Assembly (NCBI GenBank): GCA_943787265.1
Contig: CALSLT010000027.1
Coordinates: forward strand, 281,385-345,384
Length of the DNA stretch: 64,000 nt
Reading direction: 5' to 3'
Origin: an uncultured Planctomycetaceae bacterium
Lineage (GTDB): Bacteria > Planctomycetota > Planctomycetia > Planctomycetales > Planctomycetaceae
The notes beneath the pieces were generated by a model. The model did no database searches and was not told the DNA's origin. It saw only the letters and a list, made by a program, of their open reading frames with translations. The first letter of the stretch is position 1; every line of letters begins with the position of its first letter. Shown in pieces: positions 27,498 to 37,920 of the stretch. Made by a program: the position numbers and the translations under genes.

Positions 27498-27593
27498 GAG
27501 CCTGCTTTGCCTCTTAGTTCACACTCACTGAAACGCATGCGTTTCGAGCAGAACTGTTCCTCATTCCGCATTCGTCAGAATACGGCGACTTGA

Positions 27594-29050
27594 CTATTTG
27601 GCTTCTGCAGCCATTTTCTCTGCTTGTTCCGCAGCTTCCTGAACGCCACCGACGTACATGAAGGCCGCTTCTGGAAGGTGGTCCCATTTGCCCGTAGCAG
27701 ATTTCTTCGAAGCTCGTAATCGTTTCTTCCAGTGGAGTGATCTTACCAGCTTTGCCGGTGAAGACTTCCGCCACGAGGAACGGCTGCGACAGGAATCGCT
27801 CGATTCGACGTGCTCGATGAACGACAAGTTTGTCTTCCTCGGCAAGTTCATCAACACCGAGAATCGCAATGATGTCTTGAAGTTCTCGGTATCGCTGCAG
27901 AATCTGCTGCACCTGACGAGCCGCGTTGTAGTGTCGCTCACCGACGTACTGCGGATCGAGCACTCGGACTTGAAGATGCCAGTGGGTCCACAGCCGGATA
28001 GATACCCTTTTCAGCGATCTTTCGTTCCAGGTAAAGGAACGCGTCAAGATGAGCTGAACGCCGTCGCTGGAGCAGGGTCTGTCGGGTCGTCAGCCGGCAC
28101 ATAAACGGCCTGCACTGAAGTAATAGCACCCTTCTTCGTTGAAGTAATTCGTTCCTGCAGTCCACCAAGTTCCGTACCCAGAGTCGGCTGATAACCCACA
28201 GCACTCGGCATACGTCCGAGAAGCGCGGACACTTCTGATCCCGCCTGCGAGAAGCGGAAGATATTGTCAACGAAGAGCAGCGTGTCTGCTCCGGTGGCGT
28301 CACGGAACCACTCGGCCATCGTCAGACCGGTCAAGGCGACTCGAAGACGAGCACCCGGTGGTTCGTTCATCTGTCCGAAGACCATGCGTCGTTTGCTCGA
28401 TGACCGAACGCCCGGTGTCACCAATCTTTGTTTCCTGCATTTCGAGCCAAAGGTCGTTCCCTTCACGTGTTCGCTCACCCACTCCGGCAAACACCGAGTA
28501 ACCACCGTGAGCACTCGCGATACGAGCGATCAATTCGGTCAGAATCACTGTCTTACCAAGACCGGCTCCACCGAACAGACCGGCTTTACCACCACGAACG
28601 AACGGTGTCAGCAGGTCGACAACCTTGATCCCGTTTCAAAGATTTCGGTCTTGGCGACGAGGTCTTCAAGCTTCGGAGCGACTGCGGTGAATCGGCCACG
28701 TTTCTTCGGTCGTGACTTCGGCCCCGCCCGTCGATCGGCTCGCCCGTCACGTTGAAGACGCGACTGAGTGTTTCTTTTCCGACCGGAACAGTGACGGGCT
28801 CGCCAGTATCGAGCGCTTCCATTCCGCGGGCCATACCGTCCGTCGAGCCCATCGCCACACAGCGAACACGGCCGCCGCCAAGATGCTGCTGGACTTCACC
28901 GGTCACCTTGACTTTGACGCCCTTGATCTCGGTGTCGACCTGAACGGCGTTGTAAATCGCCGGCAGATGACCTTCGCCGAATTCGGCGTCAAAGGTCGAG
29001 CCGATGATCTGAGTTACGGAACCGATTTTGTTGTCAGTTGCTGTCGACAT
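27594..29050 (-). CDS. atpD: ATP synthase F1 beta subunit, multiple frameshifts in this sequence
   Basis: The intended product is about 485 aa, the catalytic beta subunit. All parts of the family are present in order: N-terminal KIGSVTQIIGSTFDAEF, GEPVTVPVGKETLSRVFNV, Walker A in FGGAGLGKTVILTELI, GERTREGNDLW, MNEPPGARLRVALTGLTMAEWFRD, the Walker B LLFVDNIFRFSQAGSEVSALLGRMPSAVGYQPTL stretch, VDPLAS and the C-terminal helical DIIAILGVDELAEEDK. At least six single-base shifts break the frame: near 28725, 28690, 28645, 28400, 28075, 28000 and 27695. The gene is essential for oxidative phosphorylation, and flanking atpA and atpC are intact, so sequence error is likelier than decay. Confidence 0.88.
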
Positions 29051-29157
29051 GATCGATGGCTTTCGTCGTATGATCGATTGTCGTGATTGTCTGTCCGTTG
29101 CCAGTTAGCCCGCATACTGCGGCTGACTGGTGAAACCACGTCAGGGTTTCAGTTCTT

Positions 29158-30049
29158 CTATTCAAGTGCGGCTGCACCGCCGATAATTTCGCTCAAGTTC
29201 TGAAGTAATCTGCGACTGTCGAGCGCGGTTGTACTGCATGCGACAACTCGCTGATCATGTCGCCAGCGTTCTCTGTGGCTCCCTTCATGGCAACCATTCG
29301 AGCGATCTGCTCGCTGACTGCCGCATCAAGGAAGCATTTGAAGAGTCGAGCCTTAAACGCCGCTGGCACAATCTCTTCCAGGATATCTTCCTGAGGGGAC
29401 GGCAGGAATTCGTAGTCGACTCCCTGATCCGCACCTTCGTCAGTTGCATCGTCATCGCCGAGCGAACCGACAGGCAGCAGAGTTTCGAGTACGGCCGTCT
29501 GCCGAGATGCACTTTCGAACTTTGTGTAGGCAACATCGACGCGGTCAATATCGCCCGCGATGAAACCTTCGATGTAACGATCAGCGATCTGCTTCGACTT
29601 CGTCGTAACGTGGTTTGTCTTCGAAATTCGTATACGCCTTGGTCGTAGTCGAGTTCCTGAAACTTCAGGTAAGACGAGTCCCCGCTTACCAGCCACTTCG
29701 ATCGCCAGCTCTTCGCCACTTTTCTTAGCCTGCTTGAGGCGGGACGTCACGTGACGGAGCACCGCTCCGTTGTAACCGCCACACAAGCCGCGATTAGAAG
29801 TCAGCACAAGCAGGACATTCTTTGTCTGTTCTTCAGGCTGCTCCAAGAAGAGGGTGACTGAAACTTGAGGTCTGCCTTGGACAGGTCAGCAACGATTTCA
29901 GAGATCTTCTTCGTGTACGAAGCAGCTTCGGTCGCCCGGTCCATGGCTTTCTTGAATCGCGCGGTCGCGATCAATTCCATGGTCCGGGTGATCTTCCGGA
30001 TGTTTTTGACCGCCTTCAGGCGTTTGACAAGCGCTCTGGCGTTGGCCAT
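29158..30049 (-). CDS. atpG: ATP synthase F1 gamma subunit, multiple frameshifts in this sequence
   Basis: The intended product is about 297 aa, the rotor shaft subunit. N-terminal MANARALVKRLKAVKNIRKI and MELIATARFKKA are diagnostic, followed in other frames by LVLTSNRGLCGGYNG, YLKFQELDYDQ, IADRYIEGFIAGDIDRVDVAY and the C-terminal MVAMKGATENAGDMISELS with QYNRARQSQIT and the GGAAALE end, which stops with TAG at 29158. At least five frame changes occur, near 29830, 29660, 29590, 29240 and 29185. As in atpD, every part continues the family pattern, so base-call error is the best explanation. Confidence 0.85.
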
Positions 30050-30136
30050 CGCTTCCCGTCCGTTGTTAACGCTACTTCGTGATCAGCAAGCCGCGAGAAA
30101 GTTGAGTCGCCGTTGCGGCCCAACTTTGCACAGCAT

Positions 30137-32240
<2,104 letters not shown>

Positions 32241-32303
32241 TCCGACCTCACCTCAAATGACAGTTAAGACTGTCTTAACCGCGACTCTCGTCGCGAGCTA
32301 TGT

Positions 32304-32954
32304 TTACGCCTGAGCTGCTGACATTTCTGCCAGAGCATCGTCAATCAGCTTCTGATGATCAGCATCATTCAAGCTGCGAGACAACACCTTCTCCGTCGCC
32401 GACACAACGTTTGATCGAACGTGATCAAACAACTCGGCAACAGCCTGATCCCGAGCACGATCGATATCATCGAGTGCTCGTTTTCGAGTTGCTTCAGCTT
32501 CCTGCTGAGCCGATGCCATAATGTCCGTCTTCGTGCGTTCAGCATCTCGTCGAGCTTCGGCGATGATCTCATCAACCTGACTTTGAGCTGCCTTCAGCTT
32601 CTCCTCATAATCAGCCAGCATACTGACCGCTTTGTCACGATCAGCCTTGGCGTCTTCGAGCAGTTTTCTGTACTTGGATTCGCGATTGTCGAGCCCCTCA
32701 ATCAAAGGGCCCCAAGCAACCTTCTTCAACACCACAAGAAACAGAACAAACGTGACGATGGTCCACAGAATGAGATCATTCTGAAACTTCATCGGAACGC
32801 TGGTATCAGGTTCAGCGTGACCACCATGATCCCCTTCCTCAACAGCATGACCTGTGTCAGCCGCCTGAAGATCAGGAGTGGAAACAACCGCTGCAGCGAA
32901 GACAAACCCCGCGAGCAACAGAAGCCAGTTACGATGGAAGCGAGAAGCGTGCAT
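32304..32954 (-). CDS. atpF: ATP synthase F0 subunit b
   Basis: The 216-aa protein has a cleavable-looking N-terminal hydrophobic stretch (NWLLLLAGFVFAAAVVSTPDLQA), a His/Gly/Glu-rich segment (HAVEEGDHGGHAEPD), the membrane anchor LILWTIVTFVLFLVVLKKVAW and a long coiled coil to the end. It is the peripheral stalk. The extra N-terminal hydrophobic region makes it longer than the Escherichia coli b subunit (156 aa) and looks like a signal peptide, which suggests an N-out orientation before processing. I chose ATG 32954 over a TTG at 32993. Confidence 0.9.
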   Translation of the reverse strand: MHASRFHRNWLLLLAGFVFAAAVVSTPDLQAADTGHAVEEGDHGGHAEPDTSVPMKFQNDLILWTIVTFVLFLVVLKKVAWGPLIEGLDNRESKYRKLLEDAKADRDKAVSMLADYEEKLKAAQSQVDEIIAEARRDAERTKTDIMASAQQEAEATRKRALDDIDRARDQAVAELFDHVRSNVVSATEKVLSRSLNDADHQKLIDDALAEMSAAQA

Positions 32955-33030
32955 CAGCGCACCCTGCAAGTCGCAATACAGAAACGGAGACAACGAAGCT
33001 CACCTGCACAAGAGCAAGCGAGCAACGAAA

Positions 33031-33249
33031 CTATTTGGCGATACATACGATCAAAGCAAAGAACGTAGCACCTTCAATCAGAGCAGCAGCAACAATCATG
33101 GCACCACGAATATCGGCAGCCTTTTCTGGTTGACGAGCCATGCTCTCAACGGCGGCAGCACCAATCTTGGCGATACCGAGTCCTGCACCAAGCATCACAA
33201 TACCGGCGCCTGCGGCGGCCGAATTCAAAATCTCAGTTGCGCCTTCCAT
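33031..33249 (-). CDS. atpE: ATP synthase F0 subunit c
   Basis: The 72-aa proteolipid has two hydrophobic helices joined by the polar loop MARQPEKAADIR. The ion-binding carboxylate is Glu59 in AALIEGATFFALI. The sodium-type pattern (a Gln in helix 1 plus Glu-Ser) is not evident, so proton coupling is more likely; that is inference. It lies between atpB and atpF in normal order. Confidence 0.96.
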   Translation of the reverse strand: MEGATEILNSAAAGAGIVMLGAGLGIAKIGAAAVESMARQPEKAADIRGAMIVAAALIEGATFFALIVCIAK

Positions 33250-33337
33250 CTTGGTCGATCTCCTTAGATCAAAAAACCATCTGAAAATCTTGTAACGTCT
33301 CCGAGGAAAATGCTCCTCGGTACTTCACATCTAAACA

Positions 33338-34267
33338 TCAATGTGCGTGCAGACTTGCCGAGAGAAAGATCGTCGACAGATAAGCAAACACATAAGCCTG
33401 CAGAAAAGAAACAAACAGTTCGAGCAACCCGATAAAGATTTGCCCACCAATACTCGCAGGAATAACCAACCCCTGCAGCATCGTGCCTGCAACTCCGTCT
33501 GCAACAATGAATCCAAGAATCACACCGACAACCGTGTGGCCGCCCATGATATTGGCAAAAAGTCGAATCGCCAGAACGCCGTGCTTAATAAAGAGGCCAA
33601 CAACCTCAATGCACCAGACACCAGCCCCGATGGCGACTCCCATGAAGCCTTCAAGTCCCAGATCGGGACATTGATTCTTCCAGAATCCAAAGAAACCGAA
33701 CTGCTTGATTCCCTGCAACAGATTGAAACCGAACACCGCGACTGCAAGCACAACGGTCACACTCAGCGAACCAGTCGGCGAGCCAAGCATCGGAACAGCC
33801 CCGAGCAGGTTACAAAAGAGAATGTAGAAGAAGCACGTCCAGATGAACGGCAAAAACTGATCCGCGTAATGCCCCGCCTGAACTTCGCCATGACCGTGTT
33901 CAGCAGCTCCGTGATCGCCATCGCCATGATCATCATGATCGTGGTGCCCGTCACCGACCGTCGGCCGGACGACTTCGTCTCGAATATAGAGGGCGATCGA
34001 CTCCCAGAAATTCCAGAAGCGACCTTTTGTCGGCTCGCCAGTACTGACGCGTTTCGCCAGCCCTTTGAACACGAGAAATGTCAGCAAACCCGCAATGACC
34101 TGCAGAACCATAAATTTGGTAATCTGAAAGCCAGCAATTTCGGGAAGCGGAATCCCGTATACCGTGTGCCCATGCGAATCAATCGCCGTCCCGAGCCGCA
34201 TCGGCAGCTCGAAGAACGGGAAGTCCCGCACATGGTGAAAATGATCTTGTCCAGCAGCAAAAAGCAT
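33338..34267 (-). CDS. atpB: ATP synthase F0 subunit a
   Basis: The 309-aa subunit has the channel segments: VRPTVGD and FLPFIWTCFFYILFCNLLG (about 138-155), the helix with the essential Arg (HGVLAIRLFANIMGGHTVV), and the last helix with QAYVFAYLSTIFLSASLHAH. Between the first and second helices sits a His/Asp-rich insertion at about 107-133 with eight His residues (HHDHDDHGDGDH, then AEHGHGEVQAGH). That insertion is not found in Escherichia coli AtpB. It faces the same side as the loop between helices one and two and could bind metal; that is inference. Confidence 0.96.
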   Translation of the reverse strand: MLFAAGQDHFHHVRDFPFFELPMRLGTAIDSHGHTVYGIPLPEIAGFQITKFMVLQVIAGLLTFLVFKGLAKRVSTGEPTKGRFWNFWESIALYIRDEVVRPTVGDGHHDHDDHGDGDHGAAEHGHGEVQAGHYADQFLPFIWTCFFYILFCNLLGAVPMLGSPTGSLSVTVVLAVAVFGFNLLQGIKQFGFFGFWKNQCPDLGLEGFMGVAIGAGVWCIEVVGLFIKHGVLAIRLFANIMGGHTVVGVILGFIVADGVAGTMLQGLVIPASIGGQIFIGLLELFVSFLQAYVFAYLSTIFLSASLHAH

Positions 34268-34318
34268 AAGTCTGTTCTCAGGAGTTACCCACGAGCCATA
34301 CAGCCTGCCATTTACACA

Positions 34319-34747
34319 TCAACCAGCTTCATCGCTTGTCTCGGACTCACTTTTGACACTGAGAAGACTCTTCGTCTCCAAAGCCAAGGTGAACAGATAA
34401 AACAAAATCAGCCAGACGAAAAACTCTTTCAGTCCGTAGCCTTCGACGACAAACTTCGCCGCAAGTGCTCCGAGCAGGACGAAAAACATCCTTAACCCAC
34501 CCGCAGCCAGCACTAGAGTGGCCTGCGAATCGCCGACCAACCCTTTGAACGCAACAACCAGACATCCCGGGAGAGTGCACAGCACAGTTGCCGCCGCTAA
34601 CCCAATCAGACCTTTGTCTCCGGCGACCAGCCACGCAGGACCAGCCAGCACGAGAGCAAAAATCAGACTCGCGACCACCAGTCGAAAAACGTCGGCAAAA
34701 ACACTTTCGCGTTTTGGATTGCCGGAGTCTTCAGTGGTGGAACTCAT
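34319..34747 (-). CDS. AtpI-like membrane protein of the atp operon
   Basis: The 142-aa protein has four hydrophobic segments (VFRLVVASLIFALVLAGPAWLVA, IGLAAATVLCTLPGCLVVAF, ATLVLAAGGLRMFFVLLGALAAKFV, FFVWLILFYLFTLALET). It has the size and topology of the AtpI/F0F1 subunit-I group, which aids c-ring assembly. Its ATG at 34747 overlaps the stop of the upstream gene as ATGA, so translation is coupled. It lies directly before atpB. Identity rests mostly on position and topology. Confidence 0.75.
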   Translation of the reverse strand: MSSTTEDSGNPKRESVFADVFRLVVASLIFALVLAGPAWLVAGDKGLIGLAAATVLCTLPGCLVVAFKGLVGDSQATLVLAAGGLRMFFVLLGALAAKFVVEGYGLKEFFVWLILFYLFTLALETKSLLSVKSESETSDEAG

Positions 34748-34962
34748 TTTTCGAGATCGCGAAGAAGCTGTTGCAGACCTCGGAAAGCCAGATAGCTCCC
34801 GAAGAACACTCCGACAAGCGTGTAGCCCGGCAAAGTGTCGTACTTCGAATCCAGCCAGACGCCCGCACCAGCGGGAACTGCCAGTAACGTCCCAAGGGAT
34901 GTCACCTGCGACGCCCAACGCATGGCATTAGAAGTCGCTCTACGGTCGTCTGAGTCTGTCAT
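34744..34962 (-). CDS. atpZ: AtpZ-like small membrane protein, first gene of the atp operon
   Basis: The 72-aa product has two hydrophobic segments around VTSLGTLLAVPAGAGVWLDSKY and LPGYTLVGVFFGSYLAFRGL, matching AtpZ (F0F1 subunit family PF09527), linked to magnesium transport or assembly with AtpI. GGAG lies five bases before the ATG at 34962. A longer reading frame reaches 35061 but includes the promoter region. It is followed by coupled atpI-like gene. Confidence 0.82.
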   Translation of the reverse strand: MTDSDDRRATSNAMRWASQVTSLGTLLAVPAGAGVWLDSKYDTLPGYTLVGVFFGSYLAFRGLQQLLRDLEK

Positions 34963-34998
34963 CGCTACTCCAGAGAGAATTCCCTCGAAGCGCGCCGG

Positions 34999-35027
34999 AC
35001 AATATCGATCCCCTATCGGAGTGTCAA
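34999..35027 (-). promoter_or_regulatory. Candidate sigma-70-type promoter of the atp operon
   Basis: On the minus strand TTGACA (35022-35027) is followed after exactly 17 bases by TATTGT (34999-35004). It lies 37 bp before the atpZ start and is the only good match seen in the region, so it is the best candidate for the operon promoter. Confidence 0.55.
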
Positions 35028-35061
35028 AAGACCGACGGTACTTGTTTCCAGAATTTCTCAA

Positions 35062-35721
35062 ATCTGATTCGACGACTTCCCGAGCCTGTTAATCGTGCGT
35101 CCCGACCGAAGTCGATAGAACTGGCAGAAACAAACAGCTCGACATGCGCATTTTCGACGGAGACGCACTCTCCGGGCCTGCTTATCGAGCAATTCAGAAT
35201 TCACACAAAACCTGCCAACTCAGTTGTTGATGAGTGGCCAGCCCCGGGCTAGCATTGGCTCGTACCTCTACCGAGGCTGGCACACACGCCAAACGTTGTT
35301 GACCCTACAAGAATGACTAAACAGGGAGCTTCCTTGTCTGGCTATGGGGCATGCCGATTCGTTCGGACGTCACATCCCGGGCAGAAGGTTCCCACCTTAT
35401 AAAGTCTCGGGTCTCAACAAATCGCGTTGTGCCATTTCGGTGGGGGTATTTTTATGCGCCCGCCGTATTTGACTGTCTGGATCCCCAAAATCGCCTGACG
35501 CAACTACGCCAGTCGACTCGACAGTGGACAGACCGTCAATCATGATTAGAGGCAAGCAGATGGGCCACGCTTGAGTTGATCGAGGTTACGATTGCCGAAC
35601 GCTGGCCGCCAAACGCTCGCTGCCAGGTTTGGCGTCGCGAGCAGACTGACTGTCCCACTATGCTGGTTTGTGCAGCCCTCCAACTCCGCCCGCCTCAAAC
35701 CCCAGCTGATCCCCCTCAAGC
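35062..35721. other. Long intergenic region between the atp operon and the kinase-LRR gene
   Basis: This 660-bp region separates two divergent genes. I find no coding frame with family resemblance, no RNA gene and no strong hairpin. Its size suggests that regulation of the kinase gene or an unrecognised RNA could lie here. Confidence 0.4.
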
Positions 35722-37767
35722 ATGCCTGGCACTGCCGTCGAGTCATTCATGACGACTCTGCGTCGCAGCAATCTGCTCGCCCCGGAGCAGGTGGCTGTTG
35801 CGTCGGCTCTCGCTACAGATTCAGACGCCGTCAGCGTCGCCCGGGAACTGATTAACCGAAAATGGCTGACCGAATGGCAGACCCGTCAGCTTCTGGCAGG
35901 CAAAAGCAAGCTCTACCTGGGCAAGTACAAACTGATGGACGTACTCGGCCAGGGGGGCATGGGGGCCGTTCTCAAAGCTGAGAGTACAACGCTTCGGCGC
36001 GAGGTTGCTCTCAAGGTGATGGCGACGAATCTTCACGACGATGGCGTCGCCCGAGCCCGATTCGAGCGTGAAATCGCCTTTTCAGCCAATCTGAATCACC
36101 CGAACATTGTCCGAGCGATCGATGCCGACCAGATTGGCAAGCGTTTCTTTCTGGTCATGGAGTATTTCGCTGGCAAAGACTTGAAAGCCGTCGTCAAAGA
36201 ACGCGGGCAGGTTTCCGTTGAGTTTGCCTGTGAATGCATTCGGCAGACGGCTCTGGGCCTTCAGCACGCGTTCGAAAACGACATCGTCCACCGAGACATC
36301 AAGCCATCGAACCTGCTCGTCACCAAGGATCCCAAAACGGGACACCCTTTGATCAAGATCCTGGACCTCGGCCTTGCCAGAACATCCAGCCAGGCCGAAG
36401 TTGGCGCCGATGGGCGTGCCGATTTCGAAGCAGTCGACGGTGGCGTAACGCGGACCGGCCAGATCATGGGCTCGCCCGATTACATGTCGCCCGAACAGGC
36501 CATGAGTTCCAACTCGGTCGATATTCGAGCCGACATTTACGGGCTGGGAGTCACGCTTTTCCAGTTGTTGTGCAGCGAGTTGCCTTACACCGGCGACAAC
36601 GTCATGGAAAAGCTGCTCGAACGAATCAACAAGGACGCCCCACCCGTCAGTGCGTACCGCCCAGAAATCCCGCCGGTGCTGGTGCACATCGTCGCGAAGA
36701 TGTTGCACCGCGATCCGAATCAACGATTCCAAACGCCAGTTGAAGTCGCGGCCGTCCTTGAAGCCTTTGCGGCAGACCCGAACTCGCTGGAGACGCAGCC
36801 TGAAGTTGAACCAACCGCAGTGCCAGCTCTCGATCTTCCGACACTGGACGCGCAGGCGGACGAAACGCTGAACATCTTTGTCGGCGACTTAAACAGCGAA
36901 GCCGTCGTCGTCAGCGAACCGGCAGTCACTTCCCGGCCAGTGTTCAAACGCCGCAAGAAAAACATCTGGCCGCTCGCGATCTCAGTCGGAACCGCATTCG
37001 CCTCAATTGGCATCATCCTGTTTATCCTGTCGCAAGGTTCAGGCCCGCCAGATAAGAAGTCGTCTTCGAAATCGAAGACTTCCAAGAAAAAAGCATCAGC
37101 CGACGCCGACTCGAAATCTGCTGACGACTCAAGTAAATCAAAATCAGCAACCCGAGACCTCGTCGCCCTGCCGCCACCGTCAATATTCGGAACGACCGGC
37201 GACCCTTTAACCGACTGGGCTCGCGGGACCGCGCGGGAATTGCAAATCAAAACGAGCACCGGCGAGTTCGTCATCAGAACCAGCGATCCGCTTCCCGACG
37301 GAAATCTCACCATCGTCGGTCTCGACCTGAGCGGCGTGCAAATTCTCACGTCCGACGACCTTCGTACCCTTGTTACAGGAAAATCGATCCGACACCTGAA
37401 TGTGTCTGGGAGTCGCCTGAAAGATTTTCAGCTGCGACAAATTGCGCGTATGAAAGAGCTCCGCGTCCTCGACATCGCCAACACGATGGTCACCGACGCC
37501 GGGCTTGAACCATTGGGAAAATGCCGCAGCCTGACCAGCCTTCAGCTTGGTTACGACTCGATTGGCGACTCCGGAATCACGCACTTGACGAGCCTGGAAT
37601 CTCTGTCCAGCCTGAACCTCGAAGGCACGGACATCACAGACGCCGCCGTGAAATCACTGGCCTCGATCGAAAGTCTGACGCGGCTGAATCTCAAGTACAC
37701 AGCCCTGTCAGAAAAAGCCGTCGAAGACCTCCGCAACCGACTGCCCGACTGCACCATCGAGTATTAG
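35722..37767 (+). CDS. Membrane Ser/Thr protein kinase with C-terminal leucine-rich repeats
   Basis: The 681-aa protein has an N-terminal helical region (1-65, LAPEQVAVASAL), a kinase domain (about 67-345), a transmembrane helix near 415-438 (IWPLAISVGTAFASIGIILFIL), a Lys/Ser-rich linker and an extracytoplasmic leucine-rich repeat region from about 535 to the end. The kinase shows GQGGMG at 76-81, Lys98 in VALKV, HRDIKPSN from 190 and DLG at 215-217 in place of DFG, with the SPDYMSPEQA activation end. The variant Leu is common in planctomycete kinases and still keeps the metal-binding Asp. Repeats such as LRVLDIANTMVTDAGLEPLG follow the planctomycete ITDAGL-type LRR. It could be a transmembrane sensor kinase; its ligand is unknown. 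Confidence 0.9.
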   Translation: MPGTAVESFMTTLRRSNLLAPEQVAVASALATDSDAVSVARELINRKWLTEWQTRQLLAGKSKLYLGKYKLMDVLGQGGMGAVLKAESTTLRREVALKVMATNLHDDGVARARFEREIAFSANLNHPNIVRAIDADQIGKRFFLVMEYFAGKDLKAVVKERGQVSVEFACECIRQTALGLQHAFENDIVHRDIKPSNLLVTKDPKTGHPLIKILDLGLARTSSQAEVGADGRADFEAVDGGVTRTGQIMGSPDYMSPEQAMSSNSVDIRADIYGLGVTLFQLLCSELPYTGDNVMEKLLERINKDAPPVSAYRPEIPPVLVHIVAKMLHRDPNQRFQTPVEVAAVLEAFAADPNSLETQPEVEPTAVPALDLPTLDAQADETLNIFVGDLNSEAVVVSEPAVTSRPVFKRRKKNIWPLAISVGTAFASIGIILFILSQGSGPPDKKSSSKSKTSKKKASADADSKSADDSSKSKSATRDLVALPPPSIFGTTGDPLTDWARGTARELQIKTSTGEFVIRTSDPLPDGNLTIVGLDLSGVQILTSDDLRTLVTGKSIRHLNVSGSRLKDFQLRQIARMKELRVLDIANTMVTDAGLEPLGKCRSLTSLQLGYDSIGDSGITHLTSLESLSSLNLEGTDITDAAVKSLASIESLTRLNLKYTALSEKAVEDLRNRLPDCTIEY

Positions 37768-37920
37768 CTCCGCCAGTCATGAGGCGGCACCGCCTGCCAC
37801 AAGCTTTCCGAGACTCGACGCAAGATCGCAAAAAATCCGCGATGTCACCATTTTCGCCGTGATATCGCCGAATCGACTACGCTGTCCTGGAAACACGCTT
37901 TCAAATCCAGGAGCGGCAGC

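Noticed and set aside
33341..34495. 384-codon open frame on the plus strand opposite atpB
   Set aside because: Antisense shadow of atpB, atpI; no family resemblance, and atpB is unambiguous.
35062..35721. RNA gene in the long gap before the kinase-LRR gene
   Set aside because: I could not fold a convincing tRNA or known riboswitch from the sequence; left as unassigned.
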